Below are positions 1 through 12,276 of a stretch of DNA of 64,000 bases, piece after piece. Within the stretch, counting starts at the first letter, position 1; each line of letters starts with the position of its first letter. Source of the stretch: Neckera pumila (lineage: Eukaryota; Streptophyta; Bryopsida; Hypnales; Neckeraceae). The notes beneath the pieces were generated by a model. It worked only from the letters and a program-made list of their open reading frames with translations, was not told the origin of the DNA and did no database searches. The position numbers were made by a program, and so were the translations under genes. Location: assembly GCA_963969595.1 (NCBI GenBank), contig OZ018415.1, positions 11,346,001 to 11,410,000 on the forward strand. Direction: 5' to 3'.

Positions 1-1602
1 CCAACTTTCATGAATGATTTACTTTAGAGGCAAACTTTCAAAAGCATTTCTTATTTAAAAATATATATTGAATAGCAAAAACACTCATGTTTTAAGAAGT
101 GGATTTTGATTGGATGTATTTATATCTATGTAATAGCATTCACTAATTTATAACTTCTATTTAGACTAAAAGATTGTCACACCATATAAATACAAAAGAA
201 TTATATATATATATAATTCATTTTTTAACTCAATTTTAATATTTTCCATTATAAATTTTTCTGGGATGAAGTTATTTGCTAAATTAAGCATTCTAACCAT
301 CTAGATTTGACATTGCTAAGTTCCATAAGAAAATTATTAGCATTCAAGTTTTTCTTTCATCAAGCAGCCACCCAACTTCTTCCAATATATGTTTTAAAAA
401 TTTTCCACATTTTCACTTCTTCTAAACTTAGCACATTAATCTCAAACTCTATTACCTTCATTGTCATTGGAACATAGTTTAAAGGTTATAATCCTCAAAT
501 ACAATTTTATATTAGATTTCAAATTTTACAAAATTAGAGTAAGACATCAAATTAACAAAAAAATTATTTCTAATCTAAAATTATAAACTTTGAAACCATG
601 GGACTATCTTGTGTAAATTTATCTGACCTCTCACATTTATGAATTAGAAATAAAAATAACATTCTATTTTCAAGTTTTTTCTATGCCTAATATAATAAAT
701 GCAAACTAGACCACAATTTCATCTATACATTGTTTCATTCGTTTGTTATTGCTAAATCTAATGACATCCAAACATTTGTAAATGAAACCTTGCAATTGGA
801 TAGTATACTTTTGGTGTCGTTGCATTCAATATACTTGTCTAATTTTTTTGCATGTATTTGTATATGTATATATACAAATAAGTGTAGAGATTGTCCTTCT
901 TAATGTGATTCAATACCCAAAAAATTTGGAAAAATTACAATTTAAGCATTTTAAATATAATATAGTTATTTGCTAACTACCCTCAAACTTAGTTTATCTT
1001 CCAAAGTCTCATTGATACAATTTTTTTAAGTTTCATTTCCCTTAACAACACTATTGGCATTAGGTTATCCAATTGCATGTAGACTACTCTAATTTATTGT
1101 ATTGTTGTTTGTGACACAAGTATGCCAATTTTCCATTACTTCAATTAATGTTGGATGAAATATTACTACATTTTTCTAATTTGCAAAAAATAAATAAAAA
1201 TTATGATATTAATTTATGCCCTTACTAGTATAGTAAATTGATATTGTCATGGAATATAGCTTGGTTGCTAAACTATTCCAAGTCTTAAGTTTAATCCATG
1301 GTAGGCAAAAAAAGTTTGGACAAAAGTTTTGGTGAAAAAGTAAAGTGTAACATCAAAAGAATCTAAATGTCAAATTTTCATTTTTCCAAGTCTTCTTTTC
1401 TTTCTATTCCTATTTGAACTGATTCAAAACCTTCTACAAATATCATGAAGCATTGAGTGACTAAGCTAGCCACACTACTGAAAAATAGGCAAAACAATAT
1501 TTTTGAATTGACTTGGATGTATTTCATTTGTTTTGTGTAGCTTCATCAATGTGCTCTTGAAAACATTCATAATCCACCAAGTGGATGCAAATCTATTTGG
1601 AT
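1..1602. other. AT-rich intergenic spacer, no gene seen
   Basis: Both strands carry only short, compositionally biased ORFs with no recognisable motif. There are homopolymer-rich stretches and a short TA run near 204-215, but no terminal inverted repeats or tandem array that I could follow. Confidence 0.6.
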
Positions 1603-2528
1603 TTAACCCCTAAAGGCCCAAGGTAATTTTTGGCTCCAAAACCACTAAAAATTGCCATTTCTGCTACAATTATTCAAGAAACAAACTTTTTTGTATTTTT
1701 AGAATTGAACTGTAAAATCTTGTACTTCACTTGCTTTAGAATATGTGGAAAAAATTTCATGAAGTTTGACCGTACGGATTGGAAGATATTAGCATTTGAA
1801 GTTGAAAAAAGAATTATTTTTGAAATGTGGCATGCAATTTCAAATGACTTTGACGGCCATTTGTAGATTTTTTTGGCACTATTCAACATTGGATTAAATT
1901 TTTATATGCTGAAAATTTGAGTTGAGAGTCGGGGAAAAAAATTTCAGAATGTCAAGACTTGATTTTCACATATAAAAAAATTGTTAAGTAGAAGTAGGTC
2001 CAAAAGTGAATGAAACACTAAATCAATAATAGCTCTTAGATGGATTTAAAACACCATAATCCCAACGGTGGTATTTTTCTTGCAAACAAACTTAACTTTC
2101 CCAAAAAAATTTGAAAAAATTTGAAAATTGCATTCAAAAATGAATTCTGTAAGTTGTTTTTTGAAGAAGATGCTAGATTGCTCAAAAAACAAGATTTTCT
2201 ATAACCTTCTCATTATGAGTCTAAATAGAATGAATAAAAGCTTCAAATGTAGAAGAAAACATGATCTTTGAGATTTTTTTTTTTTTTTTTTAAATACAAT
2301 TCTTTTACAGGGTTGTTTTTTTCACCCGGAAAATTGCTTTTTTGACTTCTTGTTGGCATAACTTTTGCTCCCAGGCACCAATTGAAAAAGAAATTATATT
2401 TTTAGAAGATAATGTGATTTCCTATCTTCAAAAAAAGTTTCAAAAAATTAGGCCAAAATTTCAGGTCACACAAGCCTGCCCAAACCTCCAAGTGTCCCCT
2501 GAGGGAACTTTGGGCCTTTAGGGGTTAA
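1603..2528 (+). mobile_element. TTAA-flanked non-autonomous element, type II
   Basis: The left end reads TTAACCCCTAAAGGCCC, and the right end is its inverse (GGGCCTTTAGGGGTTAA), giving an 18-bp terminal inverted repeat including TTAA. The length is 926 bp. The interior has no coding capacity. It shares ordered blocks with the copies at 52057-53028 and 55446-56379 (the latter inverted): a block near the left end with 'atgtggaaaaaatttca', a block with 'aatcccaacggt', and a subterminal palindrome of the form TGTCCCCTGAGGGA just inside the right end. CCC ends abutting TTAA resemble piggyBac-type elements, but no transposase is present, so the superfamily is inferred. Confidence 0.75.
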
Positions 2529-2818
2529 GGTAGAAGTGCCAACTTGAACCACAAACTTGAACCCAACTTGAATCCTAAACTAATCTCGAAAGTATGTTGA
2601 TACAGTAGTCCAAAATGTCCAAAATGTACAGACGAATGGAAAAATGTTTAGAGTATATCATTACGTTGAGTTTTGCAATCCATAATACATTCATACCTTA
2701 AGTTTGGTTGTTTAGCATCAATGGCCCTTGATCCACTGGACACCGGCTCATTGTCATTACAAACAACACTTTATTCACGCCGGCCTTCTTTGAAGACCAG
2801 AGTTCTTATCTATCTTTG
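2529..2818. other. Spacer between two elements
   Basis: A short unique stretch of slightly higher GC near 2720-2810. Nothing recognisable. Confidence 0.4.
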
Positions 2819-3208
2819 TCTGTTTGTTTGTTTTCTTTTCTTTTGTTATGTTGAGATCTCTCGGACCATGCGTCCCCCGGAGGCGTGCTTGGTACCGTTG
2901 GAAAGGGCTCGGCGAGGAGGGGTGCACAGGCTTGGTTTTGTGGCGTTTGGACCTAGGGTGTGGAAATTATTGAAATTTCAAAGTTTTAATAGAATAAAAA
3001 AATTAGAAAATTACTTTTGCTTTGATTTTGGTCGCATTCTTGGTACTGTCGGAAAGCTCTTGGCGAGGAGGGGTGCATGGGCTTTGTTTCCTGACCTTTG
3101 GACCTACAGCGTGAAAGTTATTAAATTTCAAAGTTATTTTTGAATAAACAATTTAGAAAATTGCTTTTATTTTTATTTTTATTGTGCCAACGGCACAGGG
3201 CACACTAG
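2819..3208 (+). mobile_element. Helitron-like non-autonomous element, copy 1
   Basis: The 5' end is TCTATCTTTG preceded by A. The 3' end has a perfect 6-bp hairpin (TGTGCC, loop AAC, GGCACA, 3183-3197), then seven bases, then CTAG followed by T. TC at the 5' end, a 3' hairpin before CTRR and insertion between A and T are the hallmarks of Helitrons. Sister copies lie at 11427-12276 and 12277-13300 and share the T/G-rich start, 'atatgttgagat' and the 'ggcacagggcacacta' end. This copy contains an internal direct duplication of about 160 bp around 'cttggcgaggaggggtgca'. It has no Rep/helicase coding capacity. Confidence 0.7.
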
Positions 3209-3600
3209 TTCATACTATTTCATAATTTTACCAAAAAATATTCAAAAATTCATAATTTTCAATTGCCAATGTATTACAAGTGGATATTAATTTCAATGGA
3301 TAGTCATTGGCACTTCCACCTAGTTAGTTAACAGATCACTCTAATAACCACCAGTTTGGTGAGTCGAATGATAGCTGAACCAAGTTAGAAGACTATAATT
3401 TCTGCTTCATTTTGGTGCCTTGGCCAAACCCCACACAAATGGACTTGCTCCTGTTGCTGGTGCAACTCCACCTTCCCATACGAGACACAATTCTATTCTG
3501 GAGATTGCTACGCAGCCTACCCATCTATCGCAAATCAAGCGCATCATTAAGTCAGACATTAAATTACAATGACAATGTTGTGGAGATAACAACCCTTCAG

Positions 3601-3857
3601 CTACACAAAATAGTGAAATTAGAGTGCCCCTCACAAATTTCTCAACATTGTACGCTGTATGAATATGTATTGTTATTGTAGAAGGATGTAGTAATGCAAG
3701 AACCATAAGTCTTGCATGGGTTGGTGCGCTAGTTTTTGGTCTAGGTTTAGAGAGTTGCATGTGTGCCTCCATGTAGACAAACAACGAGTTATGAGGTAAC
3801 TTTTCTGGATAAGACAACCTAATTGTTAAGGCAACCTAATTTCACTATTTTGTGTAA
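3601..3857. mobile_element. TIR MITE (CTACACAAAATAGTG family), copy 1
   Basis: The left end CTACACAAAATAGTGAAATT is repeated inverted at the right end (aatttcactattttgtgta). A second copy of similar length lies at 30307-30546 with the same ends and a related interior ('gtatgggttggtgc', 'cctaattgttaaggcaacctaat'). No clear target-site duplication and no coding capacity. Confidence 0.65.
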
Positions 3858-4822
3858 AGACAACATTAGTCAAAACGTTAGATACAACTTTGTGGGGGAA
3901 GGTGTGGCTTGGCTATGGACACTACACGTGCACAAACGGCATTTTGAGAATGGAAAGTATGTAGAAAAGAAGGGGTTGTAATACCTTATTTTGCTAAAGA
4001 ATGGCTATGTAGATATATTTATAGCAATCAGACTTTTCATTCCTTTTCAAAACCATAAAACACTTAGTTTTTACAAACATCTTCAAATCACATTCTTGGA
4101 ATGGTGGAAAGGTTGTGTTTAGTCTAATACCATGCATAAGAACATCTCCCCCTAATCCTTGATATTGGCCTAGAACAACACTTCGCATGGACAACCTTCT
4201 TAAGGTCCCCTGAAGTTGGGGAAGACCAATAAAAATTTACCCTTAGGCTAGCCAAATTTAAACCCGAGGACCTCAACTTGATTTGGCTACCATGTTGGCA
4301 TTACCTCAGAAATGATGTTCTTGTCTCCGAATTCTATAAAATTGCATTTTACTTCTAACCTACTTTCAATTGTTATCTACAATCATAAGGTAGTGGCCCT
4401 GCTATGAGGAAGGGAAGAAGAAACAAAGGAGCATATATAATCAACGATTTTTTTTGGCAAAATAGAGCTATTTTTTGTTTATAAAAGGTTAGTTTGCTCT
4501 CCAAAAGGGAAAAAGCACAACATAAAATCACTAGATTGCCCAATATTACCTAGACATTTCAATTAAGGTGCTCGAGTTTGGTTGATACAAAAATTCCAAT
4601 CATCAAAAAATATGGGATATGATTTATTTCAAATATTTGTAATGGAGCCAAATGGCACTTATCCAACCTTGAGATGTTGGGTTGATCACCTAGTGTGTGC
4701 ATTTTGACTGCTCTTTTTTCCAAGAAATACTCTTGGTCTTTTAATAAAGTCCTTGTTGCTATTTTTCTTTTAAGTAGGGTTAATTTGTCCTTCTTTCACC
4801 ATCAACTACTTTCATTCCCTTA
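3858..4822. other. Intergenic spacer
   Basis: AT-rich with a few short ORFs on both strands that show no motif. No tandem repeat or element ends seen. Confidence 0.5.
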
Positions 4823-5272
4823 GAGCATCCCCACACACCAAGGGGATTTGGGCAACTGGCAAGCCAAGCCAAGCAGACTGCCCCACGACAGGAACACCAA
4901 GGATAAAAAAGAGACCGACCACTTCAAAATTTAGAAAGCGCCCGAGCAAATGGTGAGTGCTAGGCGTGGCACACCATAGAGATCAAACACTCAATTCGAG
5001 ATAGGATCCGACATCATTTCCAAGGTAATGCCACAAGGTCTAATGAAATAGCGTGGAAAAAGAATTCCTCCATCATCAAACGTCACACAAGGGTTGCCCG
5101 TCCATGACATGGTGGATTAATTTTTTTGGGTCTCCGAGCTTCCCCATTTCTATGTGTGTTGTTTGGAGTTTCTTGTAGGGCAAAGCGCCACCACACACAC
5201 CAATCAAAGCTAAATGCCATAGGAAACAAACTCTTAGCGCGCCTCTCCGACTCGCTAGCCGTGGGGATGCCC
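4823..5272. mobile_element. Tourist-like (PIF/Harbinger-type) MITE, 450 bp
   Basis: The left end GAGCATCCCCACA and the inverted right end GGGCATCCCCACG form a 12-13 bp imperfect TIR, flanked on both sides by TTA (4820-4822 and 5273-5275). A 3-bp TTA duplication with GRGCATCCCC ends is the Tourist/PIF-Harbinger signature known from many plants. The interior is more GC-rich than the surroundings and has no recognisable transposase. A shorter relative with similar ends lies at 44685-44814. Confidence 0.65.
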
Positions 5273-6047
5273 TTAGTTTATTTGAAAAAATATATAATTC
5301 TCATGTATTTGAATATAACAAATGCCTTTAGAACTTCAAATCTATTCCATGAGTTTGATGAATTATATAGGCTTTGCATTGTCACATCATTCTTTGTCTG
5401 TGAAATGCTTTTGTTATTGGGTAACTTGGAATTTTTAGCAACTACCTAAGCATCTTGATTTGTTATTGGCATCTATGTTGGAATCTTTATGAGGGTGGAT
5501 AAGGGAGGTTGGTGAATTTTTGATTGTTTGTTTGTTTTTAACAAGCATGGAATTCAAGAAATACACTGTAAGAGTTTTTACGTCAAAATGGGATGTTGAT
5601 TTCACAAAGTATTGAACCCACAACGACGCCATTCAGTTTGAGTACCTCACCACCATCACTTGGTAGTTTAGGGTCATCTCGGACCAAATTGGTAAAGATT
5701 TCAAAGTTGGAAAAGGAGAGTTGCTTAGAAGCTTTTCTTTTCCCTCAATCATTCTAAGTGCTTCAATTTTGAAACCTCTGCAGTTTTTTTCATTTTATTT
5801 GGACATTGATACAATTAAAGTTCTTAGGGCTTAGAAAGGAAATGTAAGGTCTTCACAACAATGTTTGCAGGATCAGTGTTTGCTTGATCCTTTGTGAGCG
5901 TTTCAAATTCAAGTTGTACTGTGCAGACCTATCTAGTACTGTACTTCTACAATGGCCTCCGTATTGTTTTCAGAATTCTTGAGAAATTGCTAACCTTGTG
6001 CTACATTTTTCCATAACTTAACCATAGCCCAATTTAAAATTCTCTCT

Positions 6048-6085
6048 ACCCCCCACCCCCACCCACCCACCCACCCACCCCCCCA
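6048..6085. repeat. C-rich (CCCA)n tract, G-quadruplex-capable on - strand
   Basis: A run of CCCCCCA, CCCCCA, four CCCA units and CCCCCCC. The - strand therefore has at least six closely spaced runs of three or more G separated by single T, which satisfies the usual G-quadruplex pattern. Confidence 0.9.
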
Positions 6086-6142
6086 AATCCCTGTATCCAG
6101 CCGGTCCATTAAGCTTACAGGTGAAGGTAAAAAAGCCTGTCA

Positions 6143-6162
6143 GTCCGTCCGTCCGTCCGTCC
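6143..6162. repeat. (GTCC)5 microsatellite
   Basis: Five tandem GTCC units about 60 bp downstream of the C-rich tract. It lies inside a short ORF with no other support. Confidence 0.9.
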
Positions 6163-8289
6163 ATGTGGCCACGATTTCCAACATGTTTAAATTCAGTTTC
6201 ATGCCTCTGTAGTTTTATTGTAACAGGATGTTATGGCAGTTTGACTTTGGGGGAGCAAGCAAGAATGCAACATGGCAACAATGCCATAGGTTTGACTTCA
6301 CTTCTTCTTAGCCCTAGAGTTGGACTCTATTGACCACATGGCACATGCAAGGCAGACAAAATGGAGGGAAGGCTTCAGTTGCTGACACACTCAGGATTCA
6401 AGTTTCTCACTTATGGACTTCTTTTTATTTTTTTAATTTTTTTAAACAAATGGACTTCACTCTTCATCAGTGATCTCAAAACTAGTTTAGGGAATTTAGT
6501 GCAATATGCTACCTAGTGTAGACAAACAAGCATCAACTTTGGCTACCTTGAGAGTGAGTGGCATTTAAAAAAATAGAGAATAAAATTTTTGCAAGCTGTA
6601 AAGGATGATTGGAAATACTATAATCCAAAGCTGACTAAATAGATACTAATTCCAATCGGAAGTTGAGTTAAAAAAACAATTGGTGTGCCTGGTGATTGAA
6701 AATCGGACAACCGCACTGTGGTGATGGGGTTCTCGAGCCCGAACTCAAGCATCCCCGACTACCTATGAGCAATAATGTCAGGATATTTTTAGTATTTCTG
6801 TTTTCTTGGTAACCATGAAAGGATGGGTCTAAGACCACAACGTTAGCGTGTGAGCCTAGGAATGCAAGCCTCAGTGTACGTAGTTACCCTACAACCATTG
6901 AAGATGCCTATAACAGATGTATCTATAACATAGGCATCTACAACATAGGTGTTCTATAACCATAGAAGGTTCCTATAATATAGGAGCCTAGGCTCTTAGA
7001 TTTATGGTCTCAAGATCCTAGACTCACTTGCTAGCAAGTTGCAACCCTTGGTTTATGACCACTTTTTCAAAGCTTAAAGTTCCTCTTTACAAATGCTCCC
7101 ACTCTGATGCAACTGGATACGAATGAAATTGTGAGTGTTTATTTTACAAAGATGTAATAATTTAATGTTTTTTAGAAGTCATAAATTTTTTGCATTATTC
7201 TGTAAAAATTTGAAATGACTATCAATTTCTAAATAAAAGGTGAAAAAAATTCATATCAAATATAGAATATATTTTAAAAATCTAGAAATTTCTCTATTGG
7301 TGTATATTATTTAGAAGATTTTCAAACTAGGCTTCATAAGATTTATTTAAGTAAATTCAAATCAGATCAAGTTTATGGCTGAAATTAAAATCTAGAGAAA
7401 CAAGAAGAAACTTCTAAAATATACTACATATGGATCCATGGATTTGCCTTTTTCTTATGAGCAAAAATATCATAAGGAGAAAATATACAACATTTTTCAT
7501 TGATACAAGAAACTGTCCCTCAAAAGATTTAGATGAAAATACATTTTTTCCATCCTTGAGGCCTTCCTAAAAAGGACATAAAACTTCCTCTTAGGCCTTT
7601 CAAGATTAACCCTAGATTTGAGAGGAGCCAAAAGCAGTCATACTAAGCATATAATTTTGAATAATGTAAAATTTGTCTAGATCTTGAAGTGCAAATAGAT
7701 GTTGAAAACCTTGCATTACATCAAATGATACAAAAATTGTTGCATTTCAATTTGAAAAAGATCTATAAATACCACAATATATACTAATAACATGATAAAT
7801 ATATACTATTATAATACACTATATGTTAATATATGATGATACACTATTAAGTGATGATAGCATTTGCAAATGCAATCTACGTGTAGTTTGATTTTTGAAG
7901 ATCATAAAGTTGGTGTTTAGCTATTAAGACTGATTTTTTGACTTAGGAATAAATATATGGGTTAGTGCTAGTAAAGAGTAAGAACCTAACCCCCAAAATA
8001 TGTATGTATTGAATTTTAACTTTGAAACTCAAGAAAAGTTTAAGAAAAATTTGTATGTTTATTTGCAATGTCATTGGAATGATTGGATTATCTAATTCTA
8101 CCTCTAATTTCTCTTCATTGGAATTTTTCCCTTGGATTTCTATTTGTATTTGAAAATGATGAGGTTGCTAAGTAATGTTTACAAACTCTTCAATCGTATG
8201 CCTTGCAATATAAAAAATCTATAGCAAAATGCACCTAAGTTGGATGTATATTAAATTTAGCAATCCATAAAACGACAAAGTGCACTTCT

Positions 8290-8293
<4 letters not shown>

Positions 8294-8354
<61 letters not shown>
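8294..8354. repeat. (TA)n microsatellite, about 60 bp
   Basis: Uninterrupted alternating T and A for about 60 bases in AT-rich spacer. Confidence 0.95.
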
Positions 8355-8358
<4 letters not shown>

Positions 8359-8571
8359 AATTCTATGTATACACTTCCTTATTTCTATAAAGAAAAATGT
8401 TTTGTAAATAGATCAGTATTAATAATTGTATTTAAAAAAAAGTTGATTATGATAGAGAGAATTAATTCTAAACATTTCTAAAAGTGTTGTTCAATCAATT
8501 GTTGTGAGTTTATTTTAACTTTTTTTGGCCTATATTGTTTTCTTGGAATGGTGTTTATCATTACAAATATT

Positions 8572-8636
8572 GGAGTACAATTCCAAATATAAGTGAGTAC
8601 AATTCCAAATACAAGTGAGTACAATTCCAAATTTGA
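8572..8636. repeat. 22-bp tandem repeat, three copies
   Basis: Three consecutive units of the form 'gagtacaattccaaatacaa' plus two bases, with one or two differences between units. Confidence 0.75.
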
Positions 8637-8809
8637 ATGTAGTTTCTAGGACTAAATAGAACTCTACTGTTCTCCATGCTACCAATTATATCCCATTGAA
8701 AGTTTTGACCCTTATTTTTAACTCTAGAGACTTTGGCTCAAGATACTTAACCTCTACTTGTACATTGTTCCAACCTGTACATTATATGGACTTCTGTTGG
8801 AATTAGGAA

Positions 8810-9509
8810 TTTAATTTAATTTTTTATGCGGATTTTTGTAAGCCCTATTGGTTCCTTCAAAACTTTTCAACTCCCTCATTGGTTGATCTTGAAAACTATA
8901 TTCCACAACTTGAGCAAATTCGTGATATGTCACAAAAATAACTTCAAACTTCATGAAAAAAAGGCATTTAGGAAAAAATATTCTTTATTGAAAGAAATAA
9001 CTAATTCAAAAGGTGTATGTGATGAAATGGAAAATATATCGCTAATTACCTTGATTTGGAGTTGGAAAATGCCAATTCCAATGGAAAAATGTTGTAGCAA
9101 ATAATTTACACTTTTTAAATAATGAAAGTTGAGTTCAAAAATGAACTTCATAAGTTATTTCTATACATGAATGTCTTAATTGCCCACCAAGTAAAAATTC
9201 TTAGAAATTTCACTTTACTATTGCAAATGGAATGAATAAAAGATTCCTTATAAAAATATATTTCTCCAACTACTTATTTTTTTAAATTAAAAAAAATTCC
9301 ACGTAAATGCCCCTTTTGAGATTAAATTTTGAAACTCATAATTTCTGCAGAATCACATAATGGCATGAAATAAGTTTGATGTGTTAAGCACAACACTTAT
9401 AATTCATCCTCAAATTTTGATAAAAAACTTTAAAAAGTCCAAAGTCACTAGAAGCTTCCCAAAATTTCTACAAGCTATCCAAAGGGTTCTTTAGTCCTTC
9501 GAGGATTAA
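8810..9509. mobile_element. Degenerate TTAA element, type II-like, right part
   Basis: The stretch carries blocks of the type II right half, such as 'gcaaatggaatgaataaaag' and 'cataatttctgcag' in place of 'cataacttttgctc'. It ends in 'ctttagtccttcgaggattaa', a mutated GGNCCTTTAGGGGTTAA end. No left end was found. The closing TTAA (9506-9509) also opens the next element. Confidence 0.4.
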
Positions 9510-10715
9510 GCTCTAAAGGACTAGGGCACATTTCGTGCAAAGCTTGTCAAAAATTGCCACTTTTATGGATACTGAGAAATTTTTATTTTTATTTTATAGA
9601 ATTGCAACAATACAAATTTGCACTATGCTATTGTGGAAATTTGTGGAAAAAAACTCAAAAATTCAAAAATTCAAAAGGAGGTAAGGACATGCAACAACAC
9701 AAAACCATAGAAACTTGATATATGTCATATATTAACTACTTTTGGACTATTCAATTTATTCTGAACTAAACAAAATGTCATACGGAGATCTCGAGATAAT
9801 AACATTGGGAGATCTCGAGATAATAACATTGGGAGATCTCCCAATGTTTGTACAGATCTCTTGATGTTTTGTATAGATCTCTGGATGTTTTGTATAGCTC
9901 TCTGGATGTTTTGTATAGATCTCCAGATGTTTTGCATTGATTTCCCGATGTTCAGCATAGATCTTCCAATAGTTTGAATTATCTCTTAATGACCATTTTT
10001 TTTCTCTGAATGACCACTATTAATTTTGGACTTTTTAGAGTCCAAAGTAATTAAATCTGATATATATAGTTTTATTTAGAATTTATTTCTTATAGATTTT
10101 ATTTTTGTCTGTGTAGAGAGATTTGATTCATTCCATTTGGATAAGTAAAGTAGAAGTTATGGAGTAACTTATTTTGCGAGCAATTTTAGCAAATTATTAG
10201 AAAATAATTTATTGAATCTGCTTTTGAACCCGATTTTCACAATTTAAAAAAAAAAAATGTTCCACATGGTTTGATTTGCTTGCCAGAACATCCTCATAGT
10301 TGAAACTAGTGTATTTCAATCCCATCTTAAAGCTATTATAATTTCCTTCTATCTTGTAAATACTTCGACTTAATAGTTTCTTGAAGATCTCTCAATTCAA
10401 TTTATTTGTAGGATAAAAAACTAAAAATTAAAAATTTGTGATACAAAAAATTAGTTGATAGGATTCAAAGCCTTTACAATTTATCTAGTCATACTAGGTG
10501 CAAAAAACTCATTTTCTTCACTTTAAATGCTTATATCTTGTAATCTATGTGGTCAAAGATTTTGAAATTCTTCCACATTCACATACTATTAGTCTAGTGC
10601 AAGATCATACTATTGGATATGCAAAAGAAAAAAATGTTTCATATATTGCTATTTGCATTAGAAATGATAATATGAAAGTATTTTTTTGACCAAAAATTGA
10701 CCTTAGGACTTTAGA
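9506..10715. mobile_element. Degenerate TTAA element interrupted by a minisatellite
   Basis: The left end is TTAAGCTCTAAAGGACTAGG, a decayed form of TTAACCCCTAAAGGACC. The right end near 10700 ('gaccttaggactttagaag') resembles the inverted end but has lost TTAA. The interior between about 10080 and 10690 follows the order of the inverted type II copy at 55446-56379, including 'gcttatatcttgtaatctatg'. The 21-bp array at 9785-9970 sits inside it. Confidence 0.4.
9785..9970. repeat. 21-24 bp minisatellite with an internal 24-bp perfect palindrome
   Basis: Two 24-bp units ('gatctcgagataataaca' plus six bases) are followed by about six 21-bp units of the form 'agatctctggatgttttgta' plus t. Their junction at 9825-9848 is a perfect 24-bp palindrome centred on AGATCT. 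On the - strand the array is open and would read as repeats of about seven residues (QNIQRSI-like). I take that as a by-product of the 21-bp period, not a gene. Confidence 0.8.
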
Positions 10716-11426
10716 AGTCAAACTTGGAGACAAATTTTAGTTTAACTTTCTTATAAAGTACTACATTGTACATCATGAAGGGGAGAAAAATAAATCTTGC
10801 GTTTTTCATCGCTTCTTTTATTTCAGTCCATAAAAAAAAACTAACTCCCATGCGACCATTTTCTGCAATTTCTTGGCATTCTTCATAACCTTGCAAAGAT
10901 ATAGAGGCTAAGAAGTGGCCAACGGATGACTTTCTAGATTAAGAGATGAAGAATGCACCAATTGGTCATTTTTGAATAACTAAAGTAGGAATACCAATAA
11001 TGGTCATCCCCCCTATTGGCAGAATAGGGTGTCTTGAAACCAACAATAGCTGGCTCTGAAAAGATTTGATTTGCTTACATTGAATTGGTTTACGTTTAAT
11101 TAGGAACAAGTTCCAAAGGTAGCCGTTTTAAGTGAACCTATGAGACAAGAATGAAGAATCCACATTTATATTGAATTCAATATTCATTCTTGAGGAATTT
11201 TTGTTTTGTTTCTTTTGCATTCTTCCTTAACCTTACTTTTGCACACATTGAACTCAATTTTTCAAGAATTTGCATATTCTATATGATGAAATGCTTATTT
11301 TAACCGTTTACAATATTCCTACTTTACCTTGATCATAGGGTGGCATCCTTCCACAACAAATGAAGATTGGGGGTTCCATATTATTAAAAATAGTGATAAA
11401 ATAAACTGGATTCTAAAATCAAACTA
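10716..11426. other. Intergenic spacer
   Basis: AT-rich. No coding or repeat structure recognised. Confidence 0.5.
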
Positions 11427-12276
11427 TCTATACCTTAAATTAGGTTGTTTGTTTTGTTTGTTTGATATGTTGAGATCTAAGAAACCGTGAGGCATCTAGT
11501 AGTGTTCGTAGTACTGTCAAAAAGCTCTTCACCAGTTGGGATATACGGACTCTGTTTTGTGGCATTTGAACCTATGGTCTGGAAATTATTGAATCTCAAA
11601 GTTTTAATGGATCAAAAAATTGAATGAAATTATCTTTTATTTTAGAAAAATCAAAGCTTTCACATCATGTGTCCAAACGCCACATAACAAAGCCCTTGTA
11701 TTCTTTCTTGCATAGAATTTTCTATTCGTCATTAGAAGAGATTCAGGCCTCTAAGAGACTGCGAGTTCCCGGACTGTGGGAACTATGCAGGAATGTTGGG
11801 ATGCTGCCAAATGGCCAACCTTACGTGGCCGAGCGATTGCCACGTTAGATTTTTTCTTTTTTTTCTTTTGAGTATTCTTTTAACATTTTAATAATTTTTT
11901 TTCTGACAGCAATGCACTGTTTCCAACATCAAGAACAACCTTGAAACAGTCTTCTAGAGGCTTAGATCTCTTCTAATGTACTAGTATTGAGGCATTTGGA
12001 TATGCGATGTGAAATTATGGATTCTTTAAAATTTTAAAAATTAAATGAAATTGTTTTTAATTTTGGAAAAAGCATAACTTTCACATCACATGTCCAAACG
12101 CCACAAAACAAAGCTTTAGCACTCTTTTGTGCATATAACTTTCTACTTGTACCAAGAACGCAATCTTTCATACCATTGTGTAAAATTTGTTGAACTTCAA
12201 AGTTTTAATGAACTAAAAAACTAGAAAATTATTTTTACTTTTATTTTGGTTGTGGCAACAACACAGGGCACACTAG
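11427..12276 (+). mobile_element. Helitron-like non-autonomous element, copy 2
   Basis: The 5' end TCTATACC follows an A. The 3' end is a weakened hairpin (TGTGGCAACAACACA), then GGGCACACTAG. It shares 'atatgttgagatc', 'gaaattattgaa' and 'catgtgtccaaacgccaca' with the other copies. It is enlarged by a nested 249-bp TIR element at 11730-11978. Its final G is immediately followed by the TC of copy 3, so the two are fused head to tail at CTAG|TCTA. Confidence 0.7.
11730..11978. mobile_element. CATTAGA-type TIR MITE nested in Helitron-like copy 2
   Basis: The left end CATTAGAAGAGATTCAGGCC and the right end (inverse of 'cttagatctcttctaatg') form a TIR of about 30 bp with a few mismatches. The 249-bp interior has a 'gagttcccggactgtgggaac' type inverted motif and CpG-containing DNA unlike the host repeat. 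Relatives lie at 15175-15378 and 50877-51127. No convincing target-site duplication. Confidence 0.6.

Larger units (their letters stand above)
5276..8292. other. Gene-free spacer with simple-sequence tracts
   Basis: About 3 kb with no ORF carrying a recognisable motif. It contains a C-rich tract at 6048-6085 and a GTCC microsatellite at 6143-6162, listed separately. A loose set of short repeats 'cctataacataggcat' occurs at about 6905-6985. Confidence 0.5.

Noticed and set aside
2673..3143. 156-aa + strand ORF
   Set aside because: It lies largely inside the Helitron-like repeat and is not conserved as an open frame in the sister copies.
5126..5449. 107-aa + strand ORF
   Set aside because: It crosses the right end of the Tourist-like MITE and has no recognisable domain.
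9725..9958. 77-aa - strand ORF with repeated QNIQRSI-like units
   Set aside because: The repeat comes from the 21-bp period of a non-coding minisatellite. No start context or flanking coding signal.
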